Shown: in pieces, positions 1 through 10,346 of the stretch
Position numbering within the stretch: the stretch's first letter is position 1
Layout of the letters: the number at the start of each line of letters is the position of its first letter
DNA from: Rhexocercosporidium sp. MPI-PUGE-AT-0058
Lineage: Eukaryota; Ascomycota; Leotiomycetes; Helotiales
Length of the DNA: 64,000 nucleotides
Direction of reading: 5' to 3'
NCBI GenBank assembly: GCA_020746875.1
Contig: JAGTJL010000002.1
Coordinates: 2,852,001 to 2,916,000, forward strand
Position numbers and translations under genes: made by a program
Notes under the pieces: model-generated
The model's input: only the letters and a program-made list of their open reading frames with translations
Databases searched by the model: none
Told to the model about the DNA's origin: nothing

Positions 1-183
1 TGAGTGCTCGAGCTGTACATTACAATGTAAACAGCTATGCCTTTGTAGGAATGCGACCCATCATCTGATCAGCAACGAGAGCTTTAGGTACCCGTCACAT
101 GTGCGTAAAGTAATAACCTCTGAATACTTCGAAAGATTACAAGCCGTTGCCAAGTGAATTAAACAAGATTAAAAGTGGAAACG

Positions 184-191
184 TGACGTCA
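184..191. promoter_or_regulatory. CRE/ATF-like palindrome upstream of the 2EXR gene
   Basis: TGACGTCA, a perfect 8-bp palindrome matching the binding site of CREB/ATF-type bZIP factors, lies about 210 bp before the start codon at 401. Nothing else in 1-400 was recognised. An 8-mer can occur by chance, so a regulatory role is inference. Confidence 0.3.
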
Positions 192-400
192 TTTAATTTC
201 TTATTCTCCAAAAATAAATGGAAATCTTTGTATACCTTCCCTTTGTAGCTGCGCAGCCGTTACTTCCTGCTTCTTAAGACCTAGCTCGAAGAATCAAACT
301 CTCTTTAAACGAGATTTAAACGAGAGACTAAAGAATCAACTATCGTTCTCTTCTTAACTTTAACGTCACTCCGTTTATCGTCGAAAATACCGACTCAATC

Positions 401-1108
401 ATGGCTACCTTCCACCCTTTCCCACGGCTCATCCCTGAACTTCGCGCGCAGATCTGGGCACTCGCAATAGAAGATCGAGTCGTTAAGGTTAACGGATTTA
501 GTTCGTCGAGTAGGTCAGGCTATTGGTCACCTACCTTACCACCAGCTGTAACGAGAGTATCCCGAGAATCTCGTGAGCTTTGCAGCTACCAAAAGTCGTT
601 CGTCTCTTTGTCTGGGTCACGATATATTTGGGCAAACTTTGATTACGATGTTATTTATATTATTAGTGAAATGCTCTGGTGTCATATGGGCCTCCCTATC
701 AACGACATCAGGCATTTGAGAATCGAGCTTTTAGACGTCACAGATTATGAAGAAGAAGATTGGTGGAATCATCATATAAAAACTTTCGACGACTTTTCGA
801 AGCTCGCTCGTGTCGATCTCCTGGTGGTCGAGGACCTGCTACACTGCGCGCGGTACATCGAAGATGGATACTTCGGATCGTGTCCCAAGTCGAATGTGAG
901 GATCATATCTAGGGCAACGGGGGAGTGGCTTGATCAAAAGACGATGGGGACGTACCAGGACTGGTGGGACACCGATAGAGGAACGGGGGACCTCGATTCT
1001 ATAATGAGGGTGGTGCATGACGAGGATGATGAGGATAGGGAGGAGAGGATAGAGGATATCAAGCAGTTTCAGATGCCTTTGCCACGACTTGATTTGAATC
1101 TTCCATAG
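401..1108 (+). CDS. 2EXR domain-containing protein
   Basis: Uninterrupted 235-aa ORF starting at ATG 401. Residues 5-60 fit the 2EXR domain, which is named for its two E-x-R motifs and is expanded in ascomycetes: an F-x-x-F-P start, then PELRAQIW, ending in a VSRESREL segment. The biochemical role of this family is not known. The C-terminal part is strongly acidic (many Asp and Glu near residues 200-222). No signal peptide or membrane segment is visible. The ORF ends at TAG 1106-1108 and no intron is needed. It is one of the few undamaged genes in the left accessory region. If the Starship reading of this region is right, it would be cargo. Confidence 0.8.
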   Translation: MATFHPFPRLIPELRAQIWALAIEDRVVKVNGFSSSSRSGYWSPTLPPAVTRVSRESRELCSYQKSFVSLSGSRYIWANFDYDVIYIISEMLWCHMGLPINDIRHLRIELLDVTDYEEEDWWNHHIKTFDDFSKLARVDLLVVEDLLHCARYIEDGYFGSCPKSNVRIISRATGEWLDQKTMGTYQDWWDTDRGTGDLDSIMRVVHDEDDEDREERIEDIKQFQMPLPRLDLNLP

Positions 1109-1476
1109 ACTCGTTGGTTGCCTGGAAAGTAGGAGATGGTTTAGGGGACTGAAATGGGGGTGGGCAGAGCTTGAAATAGGAGGTCTTTGTATTAGAATAG
1201 AGACGGATTTTGGTGGAATAAAAGGAATTAGATCTCAAGGGGTCAATACTTCTACTGCAATGTTTCTGGATCTTCTCTCCCCGTTCCTCCCCCCAACCGC
1301 CGCCGCTCGATTTCGTCAAAACGGACTAGGGCTTCCCATGTCATTGGATTTGGTTGGTCAAAGTATCGTATCAGACTCCTTATACTAGAGCTGTACCACT
1401 AAGCCTGCACTGTCTCCGAAACTCATTAAAGGGTCCAAGCCAAGTTCTTCGGCCTCCCCCACTAGGCGGGAGATCG
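1109..1476. other. intergenic, no feature recognised
   Basis: Lies between the 2EXR stop and the degraded 3' end of the patatin gene. Coding-like minus-strand sequence may run on from the phospholipase C-terminal region into 1385-1476, but I could not match it to the family. Confidence 0.4.
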
Positions 1477-2481
1477 TCAACAGCGTTCTACAAACACCTT
1501 CGCGGTATCCTCTGTCTGCGTCGCAATGCCGACTAGAGTCTCGGTGAAGAATTTGAAAGACCCCACAGCGATGGGCTTCTTCCCAGGATTGCCCGTCCCA
1601 ACCGAGATAACGCATTTCAGCAGCACACTCAATTCCGTTTCGCCGCTGCTACACCAGATGTGCTGGGCCTCGTTCTATAGTTGCTCGACTGGGTTATTCG
1701 CGCCTAATCCTCCGTCGACAAATTTGCGCCCTCGTTGCCCGATTATGACTGGTTCGAAGAAGCTGGTGGCAGCTGCGGTCGCTCGTGCAGCTTCGCAGAT
1801 GGTAGCCGGAGTGTTGTTCAGCGCGTCGTCGGAGGTATAGGATCGCAGGAGAACAGTGGTTGTGATTTCGAAGGCTTTCGCGCACACAACTCTGCAAACA
1901 CGTTAGATCTAGTACTTTAGTAAGAGATCCGCATACACTTTGCATCTCTCATTTCCATCGTTAAGCAACGCATCCTCTGCCAAGCCACGCTTCTTGAGAA
2001 TTCCTTTGATGTATTGCTCTAGTACTGTAGAATCAAACCGGCCTTTGATCCTTCCCCACCGATTCACAGGCAACCCTTTCTTTCCGAAGATTGTTTCGAA
2101 CATGCTGGTATACTCCTCGATACATTCATCGACATCCATTTCAAGGCGCCCTAGCATAATAGCAATGATACTGGAAGGTTAGCTTGGCCTTCCTTGGGTG
2201 GCAAGAGCGTACCCTCCAGTACTCGTTCCACCGATCAAGTCGAAAAGCTCGCAGGGCTTCACCACGGCCTGGCCTTCCTTCACCCGCTCCGCATTCACCT
2301 TGCCCATCAGTGCCTTCAATATTAGCAACGTCGAGAGCCCGCGGATTCCTCCACCATCTGTATTTGCGTGTTAGCACATCGAAGCCTGGGGGCAGTTATA
2401 CCGACCAAGTGACAGTATGCAGAGCCCATCACGATCGAGAGGGCTTTCTGAGGCCACCGGCATGACCTGTGCCTGCGCCAT
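1477..2481 (-). pseudogene. patatin-like phospholipase, broken by an in-frame TAG
   Basis: Patatin-family lipid acyl hydrolase with a Ser-Asp dyad. Start ATG is 2481-2479. Joining exons 2406-2481, 2213-2357, 1937-2170 and 1891 downward across GT-AG introns of 48, 42 and 45 nt keeps one frame. That frame carries the oxyanion motif DGGGIRG (split by intron 1), the nucleophile elbow GTSTG (just before intron 2) and the catalytic DGG in KFVDGGLGANNP. At 1675-1677 a TAG stands where the following residues (NEAQHIW) suggest the family's Trp. After it the frame stays open, with family-like residues, to TGA 1477-1479, and the remaining C-terminal domain is not recognisable. TGG to TAG is the kind of change RIP makes. 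Patatin-like genes are common accessory genes of Starship elements, and this one shares its strand with the DUF3435 recombinase at 7.7-10.3 kb. A truncated but catalytic protein remains possible. Confidence 0.8.
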
Positions 2482-3130
2482 AGTTGTTACAAGAACAGAA
2501 CGCGAGGAAAGAGAAGTTTGGCACTCTTCGACAGTGATGCTGCGCAGCAACTGTTGCAAGGCTGAATCGCCTGACCTAAGCTTTGCAGACTTCCCTACAT
2601 GTTATATGGAAGGTACCGAATCGCGCTTGATTGGGACAGTGTAATAGCAGACAACGGGATAGAGATGGAAAGATGTTTTGTTTGGGAGTGGTCACAGCTG
2701 AGTCTCGTCGCGCCGCCTTTCTTGATTGAAGTGGTCTCGATGACAGATGGGATTCGAGTACTATCCTTGTTTACGATCGCTGTTGGTACTGGTCCCTGGT
2801 GGGGCTGGCGGATCTCCCACGATATGTGGAGACAGCCGGCGCGAACCGCCAGAACTAACTTCGAGCGCTTTAGCACAATTATGTCCCTGCAAGTCCCAAG
2901 GTCGACGGCTGGATACACTTACGCGACCGGGACCCCTTATTAATCCACCATGATGCCGTCAAGAAGAGGGCATGTCTTTACATGAAACGTATATTTGATT
3001 CATTATTAATCTTTAATTAGGTTCTGTAAACAATCAGTTGGTTACTACTTCTCTTTTGAGCGTTCAATTGAAAGGGTCTTACCGTTGTAGCCACTACATC
3101 ATGTTATACGAGAGATAGAGGGCAAGTCAC
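2482..3130. other. intergenic, no gene recognised
   Basis: Short ORFs on both strands overlap one another (2599-2943 plus, 2595-2918 minus), and none shows a domain. Presumably holds the divergent promoters of the patatin gene and the gene at 3269. Confidence 0.4.
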
Positions 3131-3193
3131 CCACATGCGAAAAAGTCGAGTTCGGAGGCCCCTGCCCACCTGCGAAAAGTCGAGTTCGCAGGT
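3131..3193 (+). promoter_or_regulatory. tandem hairpin-forming repeats in the promoter of the 3269 gene
   Basis: Two copies of a roughly 36-bp unit lie just upstream of the TATA box. The second is a perfect 9-bp inverted repeat, ACCTGCGAA (3168-3176) and TTCGCAGGT (3185-3193), with an 8-nt loop AAGTCGAG. The first (about 3131-3158) has the same loop and imperfect arms. This could be a paired dyad operator or a transcribed stem-loop. Confidence 0.45.
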
Positions 3194-3203
3194 CCCCGCA
3201 ACC

Positions 3204-3210
3204 TATAAAA
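3204..3210 (+). promoter_or_regulatory. TATA box of the 3269 gene
   Basis: TATAAAA lies 59 bp before the ATG at 3269, immediately after the hairpin repeats. The spacing would give a 5' leader of about 30 nt. Confidence 0.5.
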
Positions 3211-3268
3211 TCTGGCGCCACCCCGCTTCTCCCATCTTCATCATTAACAATCGCGCCTTCAAGTCATA

Positions 3269-4494
3269 ATGGAGATCCCACCCTACCTGCAGGAGCGAAC
3301 GAATGATCTACTTCAAGAGCTCGAATCCGAGCTAGGTAAGGATACCGCGAATCAGTTTCTTTCAGCACGCTCTGCGATATTTTATGGAAATAACAGCCTT
3401 CCTGGCATTGATCCCCGAGCAATCATAGGTCCTGATAACCCTGGTGGAGACGACTCTTGGAAGTACATCTTTACGCAGAATAATGACTACATCCCAGGAA
3501 ACGTATCGTTATCGTCGAACAATGACCTGGATGAGATCTTAGACTACTCGCTGGAGTCAACCAGGAGCGTCGATTACGGGTCGAGCCCTCCTCTGGATGA
3601 CAAGGGTTCCCACGACCCGGACCTCCCCATATGCAAGCGCTGTGACTGCGAGAAGTGTAAGAAGCTCCGGGAGCGTGCCAAACGAAAGAGAGGCAAGACT
3701 GCCTCCATAGCGACAGTTGCTAGCCTGTTTCCCCGGCCGGACCTCATTAATATCCTTGACAAGTATTGGGAGATCTTAAAAGTCCATGGCCTCTTCGCAG
3801 ATCGATCGCGCGAGGCTTTCCAGTGGGCCAATGCAAACAACGGCCCGGTTCATGTTCAGCGTCGCGAGTATCATTTAATCTTGCGGAAGTTAGAGAAGAA
3901 TAATGACCTCCAGCAGTGGCGTCGATTTGTAGCAGAATACCGAACCCTCGAAGGCTACAATGAGTTTCACCGACAAGCAACCAAGCAGCGGATCAACGGC
4001 ACGCAGGCTCGCGGAAGTGGTGAGAATGATAACAACAAAGCCCACAAAGAATACGTGAAACACATGTTTCCAGACGGTGATCCAGAAACTCTGTCAGCAG
4101 CCCCGGCGGCGCTCAAAAAGGACCTCCAGCTTGCCCGGCGATGGGCAATCTGAGTAGAAGGTTACGATGAAAAGAAAAACGGTCTGGTACCTGGTTTAGG
4201 CGTCGGGATTGGCCTGCTTGTTGGGCCAGAGATCAAAAAGAGAATGTGCGAATAAATCTAATTGGGGATTATCAAATGATTACTTGTGCTGACGTGTGAT
4301 CTAGTTACTCGACTGCCGATTACGACCATGCATACCTCAAGTCACTCCTCAAGCACATTCACGAAACGCGTCCGAACATTGTAGGCATGTGCCGGATATT
4401 GGAACCAGTTGCTATGAGCCTGGTCAGAAACCATCAACTCAGCAGTCATGATAATTGGGATACCATTTCGAAAGAATTAGGAGAGCATCTCTAG
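3269..4494 (+). pseudogene. unknown protein with a Cys cluster; probable nonsense codon at 4151
   Basis: ATG 3269 opens a 294-aa ORF ending at TGA 4151-4153. I do not recognise the family. Visible features are a CxxCxCxxC cluster near residues 122-130 followed by a Lys/Arg-rich stretch (possible metal site plus nuclear signal), and a charged helical C-terminal half. Past the TGA the same frame stays open for about 30 codons with a Gly-rich hydrophobic stretch (GLGVGIGLLVG). It then meets a GT-AG intron (4246-4304, branch-like GCTGAC) that joins in phase to a further 62 codons ending at TAG 4492-4494. The simplest reading is a gene of about 390 aa cut by one nonsense mutation. Alternatively the 294-aa protein is complete and the tail is chance. 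It has a strong TATA promoter and lies between the patatin and recombinase relics. Confidence 0.55.
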
Positions 4495-5482
4495 CCATCG
4501 ACACTGCGGCGTCGTCTTGGAGACGGCAGCACCTGTAGAACATCTATAGTAGATATGCCCATAATTGTTCCTCCGTACTGCACTTCCCTGCATTAATCTG
4601 CTACGATTACAGTTAGAATATAGGAATTGGCCGCGGAGAGGAATAGAACAGGGCCTCGGTCAAAACGAACGAAACACTAGTTTTGACCAAAGAAACAAAA
4701 CTAGATTCTATAAAGGATCTTGCAGCAACACAACACCGAAGTTCCGAGAGCTTGGTGGGGTGTAGTGGTGGTCGTTATTTACGGACGTGGGTGGGTGAGC
4801 CAGATCAGTCTAGGACTGCGCATTGCCGATCTCAAATTGCGTGGTTAAGGATAGCTTCACGTTGTGAGGTCGTGCTAGTGAGCTCTTACGCGGGGTTGTG
4901 GTGAAGGCGCCTGGCGTCCAGCATCGATCGACCTCTTCTGCTTCTCTGATCCCAGTTCTTGATTCTCTGACTCCATCCACCCTTCCCCCCGTTTTGGGGG
5001 GCCTTTGGGTCGGTCATCATGGCACTGCCCATCGTTCCTGCTCACATACATCCCCATCCCCATCCCCATTCCCATTCCATTACCACCCTCCTTCTCCCTC
5101 TCGACTCAGACGAGATCCTGCTCTCAGCTACCCCGCCACAGGACTGAACAATCCTCCTCCCTTCGCAATAGTCGGCAGGCACTAATTATGCCACAGTCAA
5201 TCCGCGGCTGCCCCCAACCTCCAAGCCGAATCTCGCACGCCTCAATGATCGTATTGAACGTCGTCGTCCTAAATCGAAGCTATTTGTTTGTAGCGAATTC
5301 ATACCCTGAAGCGTGGCGCCTTTAGTTTGGTGCTCCTCTAGGCGTGGAAAACGAGTTTGTCGATGAGACTTCATGAGTTGATAGACTTGATGCAGGACGC
5401 CATGTATTTGATTAAGAAGAGGGCAATTGAATAAAGGTATCGCTTAGCAGACCACCTCGCCCCACAGTGACCACTCAACTCA
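4495..5482. other. intergenic, with a short CCCCAT tract
   Basis: Short overlapping ORFs only, none with a recognisable domain. A small (CCCCAT)n-like tract lies at about 5051-5079. Confidence 0.4.
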
Positions 5483-5720
5483 TGTACTTCTAATTTAATT
5501 GTACTTCTTTTTTAATTGTACTTCTATTCTAATCGTACTTCTAACCTAGTTGTACTTCTGATATGATTGTACTTTTGATATGATTGTACGTCTGATTTGA
5601 TTGTACTTCTGATTTGATTGTACTTCTGATTTGATTGTACTTCTGATTTGATTGTACTTCTGATTTGATTGTACTTCTATTCTAGTTGTGCTTTTGGTTT
5701 AATAGTACTTCTACTTTAAA
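5483..5720. repeat. 17-bp minisatellite, array A (14 units)
   Basis: Fourteen head-to-tail units of exactly 17 bp (238 bp). The central units are identical (TGTACTTCTGATTTGAT) and the edge units diverge at the third to last positions, the usual pattern for an array that expands in the middle. Each unit carries a GTAC core, altered in a few edge units. See array B at 7050. Confidence 0.9.
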
Positions 5721-7049
5721 TTCACCTCCCTGTGGCCTGGTATTTTCACGTCATAGATATGACATGGATTTATATCATTTGCACATTTTAGATTCTATAT
5801 TATTCAAAGGCTACGGATATAACAACTAGCAATGGAAACCCATGAATATATTCTGTCACAGTAACCAGTTACAGAGGCAAAGTCTAGACAGTGAGGTTTT
5901 TTGGCGGGTTACCATCGCCACCACGCTTGAAGTCTATCTCCACACTAGGTCGTCACCTTCCCCACCTCGCTTAGCTTTGTTTTGAACGATGGTCACAGAA
6001 CCACACCGCCCCCTCACAGACACCCGGGAATACTACCAACCTTCATTGTCCAGTAGAGATAAAAATCACTCTCTATTTGCCATAATCTCCGTACAAACTA
6101 CCTAAGAGCTCGAATCTTGAGAAAAGTAACCCCTCCTAGACCCTCTTCTTTCCGCGGCTCCCCTCGCTCGACTCAATTGTACGCTCAACCCCTGCCTCCC
6201 GCATCCGGCTTTGGCTCAAACCGAACTCCCCTTTTAGAAACTCAACTATTCGTTCAAACCTTCCATTAACCATGTCCGACCAAATACTCAGGCAAAGATA
6301 GTCCAGCTAGATCTTCTTTGGGTACTTTCTCGTTTGTCTGGTACGGCGATTCGCCATGTCTTCAGGAAGTATGTTTTTAGGGAGTGGATAAGTATTTTGC
6401 TAAACTGTATTAATATTGCCGTATATCCCAAATATGCAGCCAGTCCACTTACTAGCTCTGCGAACGAGGGTTGCCATGATATATAGTCCCTGGACCTGTA
6501 CGTAGTATATCGGCCATGCTTGCAGATGATCAAGGCTACGTTGATACTATCAAATTCCCCTAATTCAAATGCCTTCTTAACCAATGTGTCCTTCCTCCTA
6601 TTTATTCCCTCATTCTCTCTCTTTCTTCTCCACCGCTCGCCTTTGAGTTTAGCGTTTGTAGTATCCATATGTGTCTTCATACTTAATGTTCAGGGTCGTC
6701 AGCTATGAAGGATGCCATACTGGTGGCTACAATGTGAACTTATAGTCCAACGTGGAGGAGTTTGGTTCTTCACCACTAAAGCGACGAGGAGTCACATCCG
6801 AACCTACCATCCTCCAGCCGACCCTCACCATCTAGTGGTAAGACCCTCAGTATCTAGGTGGTTATACACCATCTGAGTTGCAGGTTACTTTCTAAGTGGG
6901 GGTATGGGGTGGGATTACCGAGATCGCAACCATCAGGAATCAGAGGGATGTGACCTACTCATTCACTTGCTACGTCACTAAGCCTCTTTTCTGCACAAGT
7001 AGTGTTTATGTAGTCCATGACCATCTCGATATTGAGGGTTCGACCACTT
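5721..7049. other. region between the minisatellite arrays, no gene recognised
   Basis: A short start-like segment at 6271 (10 codons, then stop) and a minus-strand ORF at 6288-6680 show no domain. Pyrimidine-rich stretches occur around 6120-6260. No repeats comparable to the flanking arrays were seen. Confidence 0.35.
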
Positions 7050-7381
7050 GTACCGAAAACGTTTTTGTACTAATGATTTGATAGTACCAGTAAATCGTTA
7101 GTACTAATAATTTGTTGGTACTAGTAATTGGTTAGTACTGAGACGAGTGCTGTAATGCCCACGGTGCTGTAAGATATACAGTACCGTATAGAGGACGGTA
7201 CCGTAGGATGAACGGTACCGTAGGATGAACGGTACCGTGGGTGTTGCGGTACTGTGAAGAGCACGGTACCATAGGATGAACGGTGCCGTGGGTGATACGG
7301 TACCGTAAGATGTACAGTACTGTATGGAGGACGGCACCGTGAGTGTTACGGTACTGTGACGAGCACGGCACCGTTTGCTCG
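7050..7381. repeat. 17-bp minisatellite, array B, with palindromic cores (about 20 units)
   Basis: GTAC-type tetramers recur every 17 bp at 7050, 7067, 7084, 7101, 7118 and 7135. After a 12-bp step they continue at 7147, 7164, 7181 and so on to 7368, a few drifted to GTGC, GTGCC-type or GCAC cores. The first units (GTACTAATGATTTGATA) match array A at 14 of 17 positions, so both arrays are one family. From 7161 on, each unit has a 10-bp core around ACGGTACCGT, itself a palindrome, separated by 7-bp spacers that recur in a partial higher-order pattern (AGGATGA, GGGTGTT, GAAGAGC and variants). The minus-strand ORFs across this array are by-products of the repeat. Confidence 0.9.
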
Positions 7382-7682
7382 TAGAATTGAAAACCATCAG
7401 CATCCTGCGGAATAAGGGCCATTCACAGGGATGGAGAGGTGATTGGGGAGAGATGATTGGGATGAACATGTAGCTTTTGCAAATCACCCTTTTGCGATAC
7501 GAAAAAAAGTCTTTTATTTCAATCAATCTCACCTATGCAACTGAATCCCCCTTTAATCTATACATTCTAGAAAATAGTGGAAAGGAAATGTCTATGTAAT
7601 ATATGAGAGCACGAAAACGAAAACAAAAGACAAAAACAAAGTCGGCTAAGTAGCTGTACGCTTTTCGTAAAGCATCGAAGGG

Positions 7683-10346
7683 TCAAGAAACCGTCCCGTG
7701 GATGCTCTTTGCGTGATTCTGGAGATGCTACTTGTGCTGCAGCCCCATTCGACAGACCTTGCACTGGAGCCGATCCCCTTCTTTAATATGGGCCAGATGC
7801 TTCCGCTTAAAGTGCTTTGTTAAGTCTCCCGGCCTGGCAAACTTATAAGTACGCTTTTCGAACGGCAAGCTCTACTCCCTTAAGTAGAGGAAGCAGGTAG
7901 TAGTTCGCTTCTCTATAAACACCAGTAGCATAACGTCCTTCAACGCTTACTTTTCGGCCTCCGCGGCTGCTAGCTGCGGATCGGTCTCCTTCGCCGGCTT
8001 CGGGCTTGCCTTCTACGTAAATGGCCTCTCACGTAGCATAGCAATAGCTCCGCCTTCTTGGAAGTGGCAGTAAGCCGCGACGGCATCGATCGCGTCGTTG
8101 CGTCGGCGAAACTCCTCCATTACGATTATCCCTAGCAAGGTCATCACCGTCTCGGCTAAGCGCTTCTATATTAGAGGCATCTCGTCGATAATATATACAC
8201 TAGTACTAAGGTCATTGCAGAACTTAAACCCAGCGAGCTACAGCTCGACGTCGTTCACAAGGTGTTTTATATCCTACTTGTCTCGGAGCTGCTTGAGTAG
8301 CGCAGCCCTTAATCGCTGCCGTAGATTAACAATTTCGCTATTAAGCCTTTTATACTCCGGATGTTTTATTATCGCGCCCTTATAGCGGTAGTTCTATTTC
8401 GCGCGTAGCGCGAGAAGCTAACGGACTCGGCGATTTTTATTAACGGAACGGGACTACTCAATCGTAAAGGCGTGCGGGCGCCCGGGATCGATCTATCACG
8501 TCATCCGAGAGGCAGCACGCATGAGGTCCTTCTAGGGCTCATAGCTAGACACGATAGCCTGGATATCGCCGGACCGCCGCGGGAGGTAGTATTTAATAAA
8601 AGTGTCGACACTCGCATGTTATAATATTATATTCTGGAGGGCGTCGGTCACGTCACTTATGTCGGGGTGGTCAGCTCTCGACTATAAATATAAGTGTAAA
8701 AACGTAAAGTACTCACCGCTTTAGTTAAATTCATTCGCAGCATTATAATAAAGACAGTATGGGCGTGTGGGCTATAGGAGCCTAAGGATAAGACCGATAA
8801 CTTTTATTAGCGATAAAAGGGTTAGATATATAAGAGGCTTGTATAGCGAGATTTCGTAGCCGTACCCTGTCTTAACCGACTTCTTAAAGATGGGGACATC
8901 GAGCATACTCGGCTTAAAGAGCAATTCTAGCTATTAATAGCTAAGTCGGATATTTAGTCCGCTTAATTATAACGTACACTTAAGATTTGGAGCCGCAAAT
9001 GCAGTGTTAGCAAAGATAAGGCCTAAAAGAAAGACATACGGGCTAAGGATTAGAAAAAGGTTAAAGATAATCTTAAGGAAGACGAATTTAACCTTAAAAT
9101 ATATATGAGTAAAGCTTAAGCAAGAGACGATCAAGAAGGAGACGTGGGAAAGAGTATAGGCTACTAAACTTACGCATCCTTTACGCCGAGGAATTGCTTC
9201 GTAAATTCGCATATAAATTTAATTAGGATTCGATGAGGACCGCTACTCGGGTCCTAAAGGAGGGTCACGATAATATCTTAGTAGCGGAGCTTAAGGAGCG
9301 CTAAAGGGCGGTTTTTAGAAAACCCAGCGAGTTAATAGAATAAAGTAAGCTAAATGCGTTGCCGGCCGTACGTAAACCGCTTCTTCGTTATAATTAAGTT
9401 AATCTAGAGGTATTCTGCGAGATCCTCGACGTACATTGCCGTCTTCTCGCGCTTCTTCGTCGATAGGCGGTACTTTTTCGCTAGTTTCTTAAGGACCTGC
9501 AATAAAAGACGTTCGTCAGCTTCTTAACTGCGATCCTTTAGGCTGGATTGAGGGAGTAAACGAAAGAGCGGTACTCACTCGGTGTATATGACGGTTCATC
9601 TTCCCCTTAATCTTCTCCTCAGTTTCTCGTTCGTGTACGAGCCGGAAGACCTTCCAGTATGTCCCGAGGGTGCTGGCAGACTTAATATCGGTAAGCCTCC
9701 TCCCACCCTTCCCCTGACGTTAATTTAATATTTATTCGAAGAAGGCTTTAAAGGTACGGCGAGAGATAGCTTACATTAACCGGGCAGGATCCTTTCGTAT
9801 ATATTCGCAATACCTTTAAAGCGAGTCAAATCAGCGATTCGATAGCAATAGACGGCAGGCAAAAAGGGAATAAGGTACACACCGCTAGAACTGCCCCTTA
9901 ATCATATTAAGGAAGAGGAGACTATTATTACTATAATCTTCGTCTTTATCCTCGGATTCGTCGGAGCTGTCGTCTTAATCGAGATAATACTTTGGCGGGT
10001 AAGCGTTCTCTTCTCCAGTAATCCAGGCTAGATTTGTCTCGTTATCTCCGTTAATATCGGCATTAACGTCCATTAGCACGGCGCTAGTATAACCCTCCTT
10101 ATAAGTGAGCTACTTTAGATTTATTAGGTTTAGCTTATCGTCTCCGTCGACATCGGTATCGGTATTAGCATCCGTCGGCTCGGTATCGACGTCAGTCTCC
10201 TCTTGCTCATCCCTTGTATTAAAGCAACTCTCGATGTTTAATTTATCGCTATCGGAGGACAAGGAAGAGGAGGGAGGGCTTAGTGTTAATTGTTGGCGAC
10301 GACGTATTACAAGTGGATCAATCGAAGGAGACGGCGGCGATGACAA
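7683..10346 (-). pseudogene. RIP-degraded DUF3435 (Starship captain-type) tyrosine recombinase with a C-terminal zinc finger
   Basis: Reading the minus strand through many TAA/TAG codons gives an almost continuous protein of up to about 890 residues, so the length is right for the family. In order: a Ser/Asp/Glu-rich N-terminal part (10.35-10.1 kb); a central block at about 9.5-9.2 kb with YVEDLAEYL, a GRQRI segment and NRPLALLKLRY, the segment that carries the first catalytic Arg of tyrosine recombinases; then FLGVKDA and SPYVFLLGLIFANTAFAAPNL near 9.2-8.97 kb, typical of DUF3435/'FluG-domain' proteins. The C-terminus (8.0-7.68 kb) has LPFEKRTYKF, GDLTKHFKRKH and CKVC...HLQNHA, a C2H2-like finger, ending at TGA 7683-7685. 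Stops sit where CAA, CAG, CGA or TGG are expected, as RIP produces. The start codon is lost: a TGA lies just above 10,346 and no ATG is clear. Confidence 0.8.

Noticed and set aside
1059..1319. 86-codon minus-strand ORF overlapping the 2EXR stop
   Set aside because: No domain; overlaps a real gene in antisense.
5483..5720. CRISPR-like array
   Set aside because: The units are contiguous with no unique spacers; a minisatellite in a eukaryote.
7104..7532. Minus-strand ORFs of 142 and 96 codons with repeated Tyr/Val/Thr-rich units
   Set aside because: They follow the 17-bp minisatellite; 17 is not a multiple of 3, so openness in two frames is a property of the repeat and not evidence for a repeat protein.
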